A DNA stretch of 64,000 nucleotides from CATOSD01 sp034422735 (GTDB lineage Bacteria > Chloroflexota > Dehalococcoidia > Lucifugimonadales > CATOSD01): positions 62,001-126,000 of the forward strand of contig DAOUJL010000079.1 of NCBI GenBank assembly GCA_034422735.1, written 5' to 3'. Below, piece by piece: positions 35,828 through 44,018 of the stretch. The stretch's first letter is position 1. The number at the start of each line of letters is the position of its first letter. The translations under genes and the position numbers were made by a program. The notes beneath the pieces were generated by a model. That model was given only the letters and a program-made list of their open reading frames with translations. It had not been told where the DNA came from and did no database searches.

Positions 35828-36449
35828 GGGCCTTTCCATTCTCCTCCCCCATCTCGGTCAGGGGAGAGGGTTAGGATGGGGGGCCTTATCAGGTTCCCCG
35901 GCTGCGCTCGGAATGAGAACATCAGGGTCTCTGGGCGCGGCTCTCCGAAAAATCTGCTCAATTCTGCTACATTCTGCACATTCCGTAGCTGGGCGGCCCG
36001 ATGTTCTTGTCACTTCTTGTGAGCCAAGTTGTTAAGGTTCGTCACGAGCATTGCGCAGAATGTCACAGAACGCGACCCGTTCGGCAAGCTCAGGGCAGGC
36101 TCCGTTCGGCCGAGGGCGGGCGGGTTTCAAACTTGCCCCCACTCCACAACCGGCGGCCGCAGTGCCTATGCTGTAGAAAATAGCACGTGTGTGCTGTAGA
36201 ATCAAGAGGGTTGGCGAAATTGCCGGATGGGGGCGAATTTGTGGGGAGAAATTGCGCACGAATGGGAACTGGTAGAACGTGGGTGAGAATGGCTGGAGCA
36301 CGGATGGGAACGGGTGGCGCGGGAAAGTGACGCTTTTTTCGGGGTACGTGGGCGCGAATGAGTTGGAGTTGGGGGAGAGGGGACAAGCGGAAGGGACGCG
36401 GTTACCCTCACCCGCCGGCAGCTTGCCGCGACGGAGAATGAAAAGGCCC
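35828..36449 (-). mobile_element. Non-coding element with terminal inverted repeats, copy B
   Basis: 622 bp, inverted relative to copy A. Ends are GGGCCTTTCCATTCTCC (35828-35844) and GGAGAATGAAAAGGCCC (36433-36449), complementary at 16 of 17 positions. The interior matches copy A in reverse complement over almost its whole length, but the short palindrome GCCTGCCCTGAGCTTGCCGAA sits on the other side of the GTTTGAAACCCGCCCG block, so modules were reshuffled or inserted separately. It separates the corrinoid protein from the MtaA-like gene. No coding capacity is convincing. Confidence 0.68.
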
Positions 36450-36484
36450 TGTGCCCAGCCCAGCGCCGCACCAGCATGGCCGCG

Positions 36485-37516
36485 TTAATGCGACTCGTGC
36501 CACTCCCGGACGCTCTGGGGTATGGCGATGAGATTCTCCAGCCGCGTCGCCAGCGGGACGGCGCACTCCGGGGCGATCATCTGGACTCCCGCGTCCAGGC
36601 ACGCGAACACCTCTTCCCGCACCTCGGCGGGGCCCCGCGCGTACAGCGTATCGGGGTTGTTGATGTTGCCCACCAGCCCTATGCGGCCTCCCGCTACGTC
36701 CATCGCCTGCTGGGGGTCGTTCTTCGAATCGAAGTGGAAGCTGGCCATCCCCGATTGGGCGATGTAGTCCAGCCTGTCCAGCGTGTTGCCGCATATGTGC
36801 AGGATGAGCGGGACGCGGAGCCGTTCGGCCATCTCCTGGTGTATATCGAGCAGGAAGCGGCGGTAGTACTCGCCGCTCACAAGGTCGCCGGTCGCGTGGT
36901 CGGGGAATGTCAGCGCGTCGGTCCCCGCGGCTATCTGCGCCTCGCCGAACAGCACCGATATCTCCTTCAGCTTGTGCAGGCACCGCAGCACCATGTCGGG
37001 GTCGTCCACCGTCATCAACAGAAAGCTCTCGACGCCGAACACGTGGTAGGCGAGCGTCCACGGCCCCATCGTCTTGCCGATGATGGCGGCCTCGCGGCCA
37101 TACTCGCGCTTCAGCAACTCGATTGATCGGGTGATGGTCAGGTTGTCGGGATGCTCCAGGAAACCCGGCGGAATACGGATGTCGTCTTCGCCCTTCCAGA
37201 TGGGGTTGTACATCCGCACAGTCGGCCAGTTGTCTTTCTCCTCCCACTGCATGTCGCAGCCGAGGGCGGAGGACTCCTGGATTATGGTGAAGTAGGGCAT
37301 TATCGCGTCGAAGCCCAGCTCCGTATACCCGGTGGCCGCCAGGCGCGCGGCCAACTCCGGGTCGCGGCACGCGTCCGGAAACGGCGCGTCGACCAGGTCC
37401 ATCAGCTCCACCGTCGCCACGTTGGTGGGATTGGCGACCGGCGTGCGGTCCACCGGCTTGCCCGCGAGGGCGTTCATCACCCGCTCGCGTGGTGTCATCG
37501 TTTCGGTTAGGGGCAT
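36485..37516 (-). CDS. Uroporphyrinogen decarboxylase-fold methyltransferase (MtaA/CmuA-like)
   Basis: 343 aa. It has the UroD fold start MTPRERVMNALAGKPVDRTPV, but carries the zinc-binding set of MtaA/MtbA-type corrinoid:thiol methyltransferases: H240 and C242 in LILHICGNT and C318 in MIAPECAVP. It therefore most likely moves a methyl group between a corrinoid protein and a thiol such as homocysteine or another carrier, not heme synthesis. ATG with AAGGAAGG upstream. Its corrinoid partner gene lies downstream, across repeat copy B. True substrate thiol is unknown; coenzyme M is not expected in this group. Confidence 0.88.
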   Translation of the reverse strand: MPLTETMTPRERVMNALAGKPVDRTPVANPTNVATVELMDLVDAPFPDACRDPELAARLAATGYTELGFDAIMPYFTIIQESSALGCDMQWEEKDNWPTVRMYNPIWKGEDDIRIPPGFLEHPDNLTITRSIELLKREYGREAAIIGKTMGPWTLAYHVFGVESFLLMTVDDPDMVLRCLHKLKEISVLFGEAQIAAGTDALTFPDHATGDLVSGEYYRRFLLDIHQEMAERLRVPLILHICGNTLDRLDYIAQSGMASFHFDSKNDPQQAMDVAGGRIGLVGNINNPDTLYARGPAEVREEVFACLDAGVQMIAPECAVPLATRLENLIAIPQSVREWHESH

Positions 37517-37531
37517 GGTGAACCTTCCTTG

Positions 37532-37855
37532 CTACTGTCTTGGTACGCGCCGGATCTCTCCACGTCCGATGGTCTTTAGCTCCTCCAAGACTTCGGGTAC
37601 AAGTGGAACATGGTCTTCAATGTCGTTGCTGGGAGCATTCAGGACTATCACGCCGACGTCCTCCTTGGTGATCGTATTTTCAGTGACCATGCACTTATCG
37701 GAGGTGATGATCACGTCGAAGTCATCCCGTGCGAGATTCATCAGATCCCCGTTGCTTACACCCTTCCACCCCATGAAGGGAACTGTCCGAACATCGTGCT
37801 TGACGAACGAGTGCCTTAGTGAAACGTCCAGCATCTCATCGAGCAGCAGTCTCAT
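37532..37855 (-). CDS. DUF5615 PIN-like protein (putative toxin)
   Basis: 107 aa, PIN-like fold of the DUF5615 family: MRLLLDEMLDVSL (acidic first motif), VRTVPFMGWKGVSNGDLMNLA, and VIITSDKCM, giving the spaced acidic residues expected for a small RNase. Such proteins are typically encoded with a DUF433 partner as a toxin-antitoxin-like pair, as here: it overlaps the upstream DUF433 gene by 20 bases. The pair lies inside the corrinoid cluster with the same orientation. Confidence 0.85.
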   Translation of the reverse strand: MRLLLDEMLDVSLRHSFVKHDVRTVPFMGWKGVSNGDLMNLARDDFDVIITSDKCMVTENTITKEDVGVIVLNAPSNDIEDHVPLVPEVLEELKTIGRGEIRRVPRQ

Positions 37856-38096
37856 ATGCGATGCTCTCCAGAACGTTCCTTGCTATTGATAGGGCGCCAA
37901 CGGCCTGTTCACGGGTAACACTCGGAAACCCGGAAAGAAACTCGTCTATGTCGTGCCCGTTCGCAAGGTAGTCAAACAGGTTCTTAATGGGCACACGGGT
38001 CCCTGAGAAGACGGGCGTCCCGCTCACGTATCCCTCTTTGCTTTGAAACACGCCTTCCTCAATGTCCAGGGTTACACTTATAGCTGTTGTCGTCAT
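37836..38096 (-). CDS. DUF433 protein (putative antitoxin of the DUF5615 pair)
   Basis: 86 aa. VSGTPVFSGTRVPIKNLFDYLANGHDIDEFLSGFPSVTREQAVGAL is the DUF433 core, a winged-helix-like DNA-binding domain. The ATG preceded by GAGG is used; an upstream ATG at 38171 overlaps the DUF4268 gene and adds 25 residues rich in acidic and aromatic residues with no family similarity. In related pairs DUF433 would bind its own promoter and the PIN-like partner. Overlap with the toxin gene suggests coupled expression. Confidence 0.85.
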   Translation of the reverse strand: MTTTAISVTLDIEEGVFQSKEGYVSGTPVFSGTRVPIKNLFDYLANGHDIDEFLSGFPSVTREQAVGALSIARNVLESIAYETAAR

Positions 38097-38151
38097 TTCA
38101 AGCCTCGCAGTCTCTGGCTCCGGGTCATCCATCCAGTGGCCATGCTGTCCG

Positions 38152-39114
38152 TCACTTTGCCAGTTCGTCAAGCCGCGGCCGAAACACTTCTCTGAACTTC
38201 AGCAGGCGGTCGACCATCCAGTCATGGATCTCTTCCAGCATGTCATCGCTGTCGTCGATACTGCCGTCTCGATACACCGCGACTCTAGAGGCTCGCCTAT
38301 CATCCAATCGCTCCCAGTCTAGTGGGTCGCCGAGTTCCGATTCAACGGCCAGACGTTGTTCGTGCAGCCTGTCGTAGAGCCGTTTGTTCCAGTCACCGTC
38401 AGTATTGTCAATGTATACTTCTACTCTGGCGCGTCCTCCTTGAGCGAAGGATGCTCCCCACTGAACTCGCTGCGCGTGGCCAGCGGAGAAAAAGTACCAA
38501 CTTTGGGGTTGGGCCGACCGCGCATTTGTGAAACTATGTTCCTCCCGCAGAGTATCCATTAGCCGTTGAAAGAACTGCCTGTATCGTTCCCTACGTGGAG
38601 ACACGTTCCCAGTCGCCCCTGTCGTACTGACAGTCCGCTTCCGCCACTCGTTCGGATAGGCAACCAGCTTGAAGCTGGGAGCGGGTCGGGAACCGTCGAT
38701 CTTCCAGAGTTCGACTTCGACTCCAAAGAAATGTGTGTCTTCACCCGTGCGGCGGTTCAGCATGTCAAGTGCTTCCCGGTGTTCGCTCTTGAAGTCTCTG
38801 GCGATCCAGACAGCGACTCGTGCATCAAATCCCGCCGCATAGGTTAGGAGTTGCCCCAAGTGGCTGTGGTCGGTGGTTCCCAACTGATTCTCGATGACCA
38901 CCTCACCCCCACCCCCGACATCACGCGCGAGGATGTCAAGCGCATATCCGCCGACGGGGGCCTCCTGCGCCTGAAGCTCGAGATCCAACCCAATAGCACT
39001 ACCGAGAACAGAGAGGTTTTCCGCCAGCCAAGGCGTAAAGTCCGCAGCTTCGTTGGGCCAGATTTCGCGGAGGTCTACTCTCTCAATCTTCGCCAGTCCG
39101 TTCTCTATCGTCAT
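38152..39114 (-). CDS. DUF4268 protein with PD-(D/E)xK-like N-terminal domain
   Basis: 320 aa. The N-terminal ~110 residues have a nuclease-like core: GYALDILARDVGGGGEVVIENQLGTTDHSHLGQLLTYAAG, with D ... E-x-Q at the positions of PD-(D/E)xK catalytic residues (Lys replaced by Gln). The C-terminal ~140 residues match DUF4268 (RYRQFFQRLMDTLREEH ... ARVEVYIDN ... KRLYDRLHEQRLAVESELGDPLDWERLDDRRASRVAVYRDG). Proteins of this kind are often found in restriction- or defence-like contexts, but its action is unestablished. GGAGG precedes the ATG. It is immediately upstream of the DUF433/DUF5615 pair on the same strand. Confidence 0.85.
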   Translation of the reverse strand: MTIENGLAKIERVDLREIWPNEAADFTPWLAENLSVLGSAIGLDLELQAQEAPVGGYALDILARDVGGGGEVVIENQLGTTDHSHLGQLLTYAAGFDARVAVWIARDFKSEHREALDMLNRRTGEDTHFFGVEVELWKIDGSRPAPSFKLVAYPNEWRKRTVSTTGATGNVSPRRERYRQFFQRLMDTLREEHSFTNARSAQPQSWYFFSAGHAQRVQWGASFAQGGRARVEVYIDNTDGDWNKRLYDRLHEQRLAVESELGDPLDWERLDDRRASRVAVYRDGSIDDSDDMLEEIHDWMVDRLLKFREVFRPRLDELAK

Positions 39115-39147
39115 TGACAGCCTCCATCTGGCTTCGCCTCTTGCGTC

Positions 39148-39831
39148 TTACGTCGGCGGCGTAAACCCCAGCGTGCCCGTCGTCATCTGGCCGCGCAGCG
39201 CCTCCGCCGCCATCATGCCCTCCACGCTGGATATGTTGCGCGAGTAGGGCATCAGCAACCGCACCAGGCCGTCGTGCCTCGCCCCGCAGGGAAACGCCAC
39301 GTCGCGCTCTCCGGCCTTCTCCATCTCGCCGTAGCGCAGGAATCCTGCCACCACCATGCGCAGCCGCGCGCCCGGATTCGGCGCCTCGCCCTCTCCCGCC
39401 ACGCTGTACACCCACCGCCCGTCCGACTCGCCGCCCGTCACCACGAGCGTCAGCGGGGAGCGCAGGTCCTTGATCGACATTTCACCGCTGGGAGGGGCGT
39501 AGTCGGGGGCCTTGCCGACCGCCTGGCTCAGCAGGAACTTCAGCGGCCGCTCGTGCACCTGCCCGCAGCCGAAACGTGCCTGGTTGTGCGTGTCCTCGAC
39601 TGGCTCCATGCCGCCAAGGGCCACGAGCTGCCCGCGCACCTGCTCGAGGCGCTCCCGCGCGCCGTCCTTGCGGCTGAACGTCCACACGGTGCAGACGCTG
39701 CCTTTGACGTAGAGACCGACGCTGATGTTGTGGAAGTTCGGGTCCATCGGGACCAGTTCGAGACAACGCCCGTACTTGCTAATCACGTCGGCCACGCGCG
39801 TTGGTGCAGTGTCTCTGGTGGCTCCCATCAC
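39148..39831 (-). CDS. Hypothetical protein in the corrinoid cluster
   Basis: 227 aa, not recognised. It begins (GTG or the next ATG, both after GAGGAGG) with MGATRDTAPTRVADVISKYGRCLELVPMDPNFHNISVGLYVKG, has mixed strand/helix character, cysteines in RFGCGQVHE and AFPCGARHD with neighbouring histidines (possible metal site), and no signal peptide. Position between the homocysteine S-methyltransferase (34 bases) and the DUF4268 gene (33 bases) indicates it is co-transcribed with the methyl-transfer genes. Role unknown. Confidence 0.75.
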   Translation of the reverse strand: MMGATRDTAPTRVADVISKYGRCLELVPMDPNFHNISVGLYVKGSVCTVWTFSRKDGARERLEQVRGQLVALGGMEPVEDTHNQARFGCGQVHERPLKFLLSQAVGKAPDYAPPSGEMSIKDLRSPLTLVVTGGESDGRWVYSVAGEGEAPNPGARLRMVVAGFLRYGEMEKAGERDVAFPCGARHDGLVRLLMPYSRNISSVEGMMAAEALRGQMTTGTLGFTPPT

Positions 39832-39865
39832 GTTCGCCTCCTCTCCCGACGCGGGCGGTTCGTGC

Positions 39866-40768
39866 TCAGCCCCGCAGCGTCTTCACAAGCGCCCGGATGT
39901 GCTCGGGGCCGGTGCCGCAGCAGCCGCCGACAATGTTCACGCCCGCCTCTTCGACCATGGCCCTGAATCGCGGCGCCATGTACTCCGGAGACTCCGGGTA
40001 GATTACGTCCCCGCCCTTGGCGACGGGAATGCCCGCGTTGGAGTGCACCAGCAGCGGCGTGTCGGTTGCTGCGCGAAGCTGCCGCGCCAGCTCCAGCATG
40101 ACGTCCACCCCGTTGCCGCAGTTCGCGCCCACGACGTCCGCGCCCGCCGCCACCAACTCGCGCATCGCGACATCGGGCGGCGTGCCCATCATGGTGAAAA
40201 AACCTCGCGGCCCCTTGTCGAAGAACATCGTGGAGAACACCACCAGGTCGGTGTTCTCCCTGGCCGCCCTGATTGCGATCTTCGCCTCTTCGACGTCTAT
40301 CATCGTCTCGATGTTCACCGCGTCCACGCCCCCCTCAGCCAGGGCGGTTATCTGCTCGGCAAAAGCGTCGTACATCTCCGCCTCGCCAATGGGGTCGTCC
40401 TTCAGCGGATCGTTCAGCACCTCGCCCGTCGGGCCCACGGACCCGATGACGAACCGGCCTGTGGGAGTCTGGCTGCGCGCGTGCTCGGCGGCGAGCCTGT
40501 TGAAATCGCGGACCCTGTCCTCGAAACCGTAGTGCCGCTGCCTGACCCGCGTGCCGCCGAAGGAGTTGGTGAGCACCAGGTCCGACCCCGCCTCGTAGTA
40601 CGCCCTGGCCATCTCGCGCACCACCTCCGGGCGGGTCGCGTTCCACTCCTCGGGGTCGCCGTCGCCCAGCCCCCGCGACTGCAGGTACGTGCCGGTCGCG
40701 CCGTCGGATATCAGCGTATCGCCACGCTCCAGCCTGCGCAGCAACTCCGCGCCGCCCGGTCTGGTCAT
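39866..40768 (-). CDS. Homocysteine S-methyltransferase family protein
   Basis: 300 aa, BHMT/MetH N-terminal-type barrel. Zinc ligands are visible in GANCGNG and the GGCCGTGPEHI pair; DGATGTYLQSRGL starts the family barrel. It would methylate homocysteine (or a related thiol) to methionine, with the methyl donor being a corrinoid, betaine or S-methylmethionine-like compound. The start overlaps the upstream PF13769-like gene by 4 bases (ATGA), so the two are coupled. An alternative start 30 bases upstream adds a basic stretch not seen in the family. Confidence 0.9.
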   Translation of the reverse strand: MTRPGGAELLRRLERGDTLISDGATGTYLQSRGLGDGDPEEWNATRPEVVREMARAYYEAGSDLVLTNSFGGTRVRQRHYGFEDRVRDFNRLAAEHARSQTPTGRFVIGSVGPTGEVLNDPLKDDPIGEAEMYDAFAEQITALAEGGVDAVNIETMIDVEEAKIAIRAARENTDLVVFSTMFFDKGPRGFFTMMGTPPDVAMRELVAAGADVVGANCGNGVDVMLELARQLRAATDTPLLVHSNAGIPVAKGGDVIYPESPEYMAPRFRAMVEEAGVNIVGGCCGTGPEHIRALVKTLRG

Positions 40769-41124
40769 GCTTTTTCTCCCTCGCCGCCCGGCATCCAATG
40801 GTCCGCGGCGCCCGGTCGTGGGTCACGCTCGTCGGATTGGTGCAGCTTCCGAATTCTGGCCACGAAGTCTTGCGGAAATCGCTCGTTGTACATCGCCGCC
40901 AGGACCGCAGCAGCCTCATCCGGTTCACCTGCCGCGTCGGTGTACTCGCCCCACTCCCACGCCATGAGGTACTCGTCCCCGCCCGCGCTGCCGTCTAACA
41001 TGGCAATCGCGTCCACACCGCGCTGAAACCTCTCGTCAAGCTGCACGGACACGACGCCGTCGGCGTCCTCGGCCCGCACCTGGACGGGAATCTCCTTCCA
41101 GTACATCACTCGAACTCGCGTCAC
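40765..41124 (-). CDS. PF13769-like 'virulence factor' family protein
   Basis: 119 aa. The VTRVRVMYWKEIPVQVRAED core with VSVQLDERFQRGVDAIAMLDGSAGGDEYLMAWEWG matches my recollection of the small family Pfam calls virulence factor (PF13769), commonly seen beside corrinoid- or folate-dependent methyl-transfer genes in alphaproteobacteria. Its molecular role is unknown. Start chosen as the GTG before TRVRVMYW; a longer frame to 41175 adds residues without family similarity. First gene of the minus-strand methyl-transfer series. Confidence 0.7.
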   Translation of the reverse strand: MTRVRVMYWKEIPVQVRAEDADGVVSVQLDERFQRGVDAIAMLDGSAGGDEYLMAWEWGEYTDAAGEPDEAAAVLAAMYNERFPQDFVARIRKLHQSDERDPRPGAADHWMPGGEGEKA

Positions 41125-41230
41125 CTGTGTTTGGCTCCGATCAGTAGGTGGCCCGGACGGCACACATCTCGGCATCGCCGTTTGAAGCCATTATAGCCGC
41201 CGCCCACCCAACTTTCACGGCTTTGCCAAC

Positions 41231-41259
41231 TTGTGCCAAACGCGCGCTTGTGCTATCTT
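41231..41259 (+). promoter_or_regulatory. Predicted promoter of the succinate dehydrogenase operon
   Basis: TTGTGC and TATCTT separated by 17 bases, about 70 bases before the sdhA ATG; the region is divergent from the methyl-transfer cluster. Confidence 0.5.
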
Positions 41260-41327
41260 CCTACGTGTAGATTTTCACAATCGGCGCAGGTGACCGCCAA
41301 CGTTGAGGTCACCCCCCAGAGGTACCG

Positions 41328-43004
41328 ATGTTCGACCATGATGTGCTCATAATTGGCGCCGGGCTGGCAGGCATGAGAGCCGCCCTCGCGGCTGGCGAGA
41401 ACGGCGCGGACGTGGCCGTGGTGACCAAGGTGCACCCGGTCCGCAGCCACTCTAACGCAGCACAGGGCGGCATCAACGCCGCGCTGACCGACCGCGGCGA
41501 CGACTGGAGAGAGCACGCCTACGACACCATCAAGGGCAGCGACTACCTCGGAGACCAGGACGCCATTTCCATCATGTGCCAGGAGGCGGGCCAGGAAGTC
41601 ATCAACATGGAGCACATGGGGGTGATCTTCAACCGCGACGAGGAAGGCCGGCTCGGCACGCGCGCTTTCGGCGGTCAGCGCAGAGAGCGCACCTTCTTCG
41701 TGTCCGACTTCACCGGCCAGGCGCTGCTGCACGTGCTCTACGAGCAGGTGCTGAAAGTCGGAGTGCGCATTTACGAGGAGTGGTTCCTGCTCTCGCTCAT
41801 CGTTGAGGACGGCGAGTGCTGCGGCGCGGTGGTGATGGAGATTCGCTCCGGCGAGGTCCACGTCATCAGGGCCAAGGCCGTGATCATGGCCTCCGGCGGC
41901 CTGGGCCGTGTCTTCGAGCCGAGCACCAACGCGCTCATCTGCACCGGCGACGGCATGGGCATCGCCTATCGCGCGGGCGCTCCGCTGATGGACATGGAGA
42001 TGGTGCAGTATCATCCCACCACGCTCAAGGGCAGCGGCGTGCTGATAACCGAGGGCGCGCGCGGAGAAGGCGCCTACCTGCTCAACGCGAACGGCGAGCG
42101 ATTCATGGAGCGCTACGCACCTAACATGATGGAGCTGGCCTCCCGTGACGTGGTGTCGCGGTCGGAGCAAACCGAAATCAACGAGGGCCGAGGTATCAAC
42201 GGCTGCGTGCTACTGGACGTCAGGCACCTCGGCGAACCGCTCATTCGCGAGCGCCTGTCGCAGATTCTGGAGATAGCCCGCGATTTCGCCAACGTGGACC
42301 TGCTCAACGAGCCGATTCCGATTCAGCCGGGAATGCACTACCAGATGGGCGGCATCAAAACCGACGTGGACGGCCAGACCAGCCTCCCCGGCCTGTACGC
42401 CGCGGGCGAGTGCGCCAACGTGAGTGTGCACGGCGGAAACCGGCTTGGCGCAAACTCGCTGCTGGACACGCTGGTGTTCGGTCGGCGCTCAGGTGAGCAC
42501 GCCGCGGAGATGACCAGGAATAAGAGCCACAAGTCCATCACCGACGGCGCCGCTGAGATTGATCGCGAGAACATCCAGGGCCTGCTCGACCACGACGACT
42601 CCGGCGACCTGTTCGGCAAGATCAGGACGGAGATGGGTCAGGTGATGAACCGGTATCTGGCCGTCTACAGGGACCAGGAGGGCATGGAGTACGCTCTCTC
42701 GAAGGTCAGAGAGTTGAGGGAACAGTACAGGCGCGTCTACGTGCCCGATAAGGGCAAGACCTTCAATACCAACCTGATGTTCACTCTGGAACTCGGATTG
42801 ATGCTCGACTGCGCCGAGACCATCGCCCTCAGCGCCATCGAGCGCCAGGAGAGCCGTGGCGCCCACACTCGAACCGACATGCCGGACAGGGACGACGACA
42901 ACTGGCTGAAGCACATCCTAGTCAAGAGCACTGACGACGGTCCGCAGTTGGACCACCTTCCGGTGGTTATAACCGACTGGGAACCGCAGGTGCGCACTTA
43001 CTGA
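41328..43004 (+). CDS. sdhA: Succinate dehydrogenase/fumarate reductase flavoprotein subunit
   Basis: 558 aa. FAD motif DVLIIGAGLAGMRAALAAGENG, the FAD-attachment His in VRSHSNAAQGGINAAL, substrate-binding QYHPTTLKGSGVLITEGARGEGAYLLN, and GGIKTDVDGQTSLPGLYAAGECANVSVHGGNRLGANSLLDTLVFGR. It oxidises succinate to fumarate (or the reverse) using the [FeS] subunit encoded next. The following two genes are sdhB and an HdrB-like subunit, which together look like the type-E SDH or thiol-fumarate reductase architecture. Confidence 0.95.
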   Translation: MFDHDVLIIGAGLAGMRAALAAGENGADVAVVTKVHPVRSHSNAAQGGINAALTDRGDDWREHAYDTIKGSDYLGDQDAISIMCQEAGQEVINMEHMGVIFNRDEEGRLGTRAFGGQRRERTFFVSDFTGQALLHVLYEQVLKVGVRIYEEWFLLSLIVEDGECCGAVVMEIRSGEVHVIRAKAVIMASGGLGRVFEPSTNALICTGDGMGIAYRAGAPLMDMEMVQYHPTTLKGSGVLITEGARGEGAYLLNANGERFMERYAPNMMELASRDVVSRSEQTEINEGRGINGCVLLDVRHLGEPLIRERLSQILEIARDFANVDLLNEPIPIQPGMHYQMGGIKTDVDGQTSLPGLYAAGECANVSVHGGNRLGANSLLDTLVFGRRSGEHAAEMTRNKSHKSITDGAAEIDRENIQGLLDHDDSGDLFGKIRTEMGQVMNRYLAVYRDQEGMEYALSKVRELREQYRRVYVPDKGKTFNTNLMFTLELGLMLDCAETIALSAIERQESRGAHTRTDMPDRDDDNWLKHILVKSTDDGPQLDHLPVVITDWEPQVRTY

Positions 43005-43061
43005 GCGCGGCCGGTGGCCGAATCGGACAGCCTTCCACCACACTCGATAGAGGCACCAGAC

Positions 43062-44018
43062 ATGGAAGTAACCCTGAGCGTAAAAAGACTCAACCCGGAC
43101 TCCTCCAAGCCCACGCCATTCTTCCAGGAGTACACCCTGGACATTGAGGAATCGGCGACCGTTCTGGACGGCCTGATCAGGATCCGGGAGGAGATCGACG
43201 GCACGCTATCCCTGCGCTGCTCGTGCCGCAGCGCCATCTGCGGCTCGTGCGCCATGCGCATCAACGGAGAGGCGGGCCTGGCCTGCAACACCAAGATCGT
43301 GGACTCCCTGCCGAGCGGGGGCGGCCCCATCGTCGTAGAACCGGCCGGCAACATGCAGGTCATCAAAGACCTGGTCGTGGACTTCCAACCCTTCTGGGAC
43401 AAGGTGCGAGCGGTAGAGCCCTGGCTACAGCACAGCGGACCTGAGCCTGAGCAGGAGCACGTAGTACCCAACGAGGATATGGTGCACCTTGCCGGAGTGA
43501 TGGCCTGCATAATGTGCGGCGCCTGCGTGTCCGACTGCACCGTGCTTGAGGTCGACTCCAACTTCCTGGGGCCTGCCGCTCTCGCCAAGGCGTACCGCTT
43601 CGCCGGCGACCCGCGCGACGACGCGGACGAAGACCGCCTGGCCCACCTGAACGAGTACGGCGGAATCTGGGACTGCACCCGTTGTCTCAAGTGCGTCGAG
43701 GTCTGCCCCAAGGACGTCGCTCCGATGGAGCGCATCATGGGCCTTCGCGACAAGGCCATGGAGGCAGGGTTCACCAAGTCGAACGGCGCTCGCCACGCCG
43801 CGGCCTTCTCCGACCTGGTCGGACACAGCGGTACACTCGACGAGTTGCGGCTGCCCATAAAGACGTTCGGCGTGACCAACGTGAAAGAGATGCTGAAGCT
43901 GGCCCCGGTTGGCCTGCGAGCTATGCGCGCGGGTAAGGTGCCGCCGCTGATTCACAAGAGCATACCCGGTGTCGAAAATGTCAAGCGCATCTTCGAGAAA
44001 GTAGAGGACAAGCGATGA
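43062..44018 (+). CDS. sdhB: Succinate dehydrogenase/fumarate reductase iron-sulfur subunit
   Basis: 318 aa, longer than typical SdhB (~240). The [2Fe-2S] domain has CSCRSAICGSCAMRINGEAGLAC; the C-terminal ferredoxin domain has CIMCGACVSDC and CTRCLKCVEVCPKD. The second site reads C-x2-C-x2-C-x3-CP, four cysteines, not the C-x5-C-x3-CP of E. coli-type [3Fe-4S] SdhB; this suggests two [4Fe-4S] clusters, as in TfrB. The ATG follows GAGG by 8 bases; an upstream GTG adds 16 residues. It overlaps the next gene by 4 bases. Confidence 0.92.
   Translation: MEVTLSVKRLNPDSSKPTPFFQEYTLDIEESATVLDGLIRIREEIDGTLSLRCSCRSAICGSCAMRINGEAGLACNTKIVDSLPSGGGPIVVEPAGNMQVIKDLVVDFQPFWDKVRAVEPWLQHSGPEPEQEHVVPNEDMVHLAGVMACIMCGACVSDCTVLEVDSNFLGPAALAKAYRFAGDPRDDADEDRLAHLNEYGGIWDCTRCLKCVEVCPKDVAPMERIMGLRDKAMEAGFTKSNGARHAAAFSDLVGHSGTLDELRLPIKTFGVTNVKEMLKLAPVGLRAMRAGKVPPLIHKSIPGVENVKRIFEKVEDKR

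Noticed and set aside
36485..37516. HemE (uroporphyrinogen decarboxylase) assignment
   Set aside because: The H-x-C...C zinc set and corrinoid neighbours fit MtaA-type methyltransferases, and no heme genes are near.
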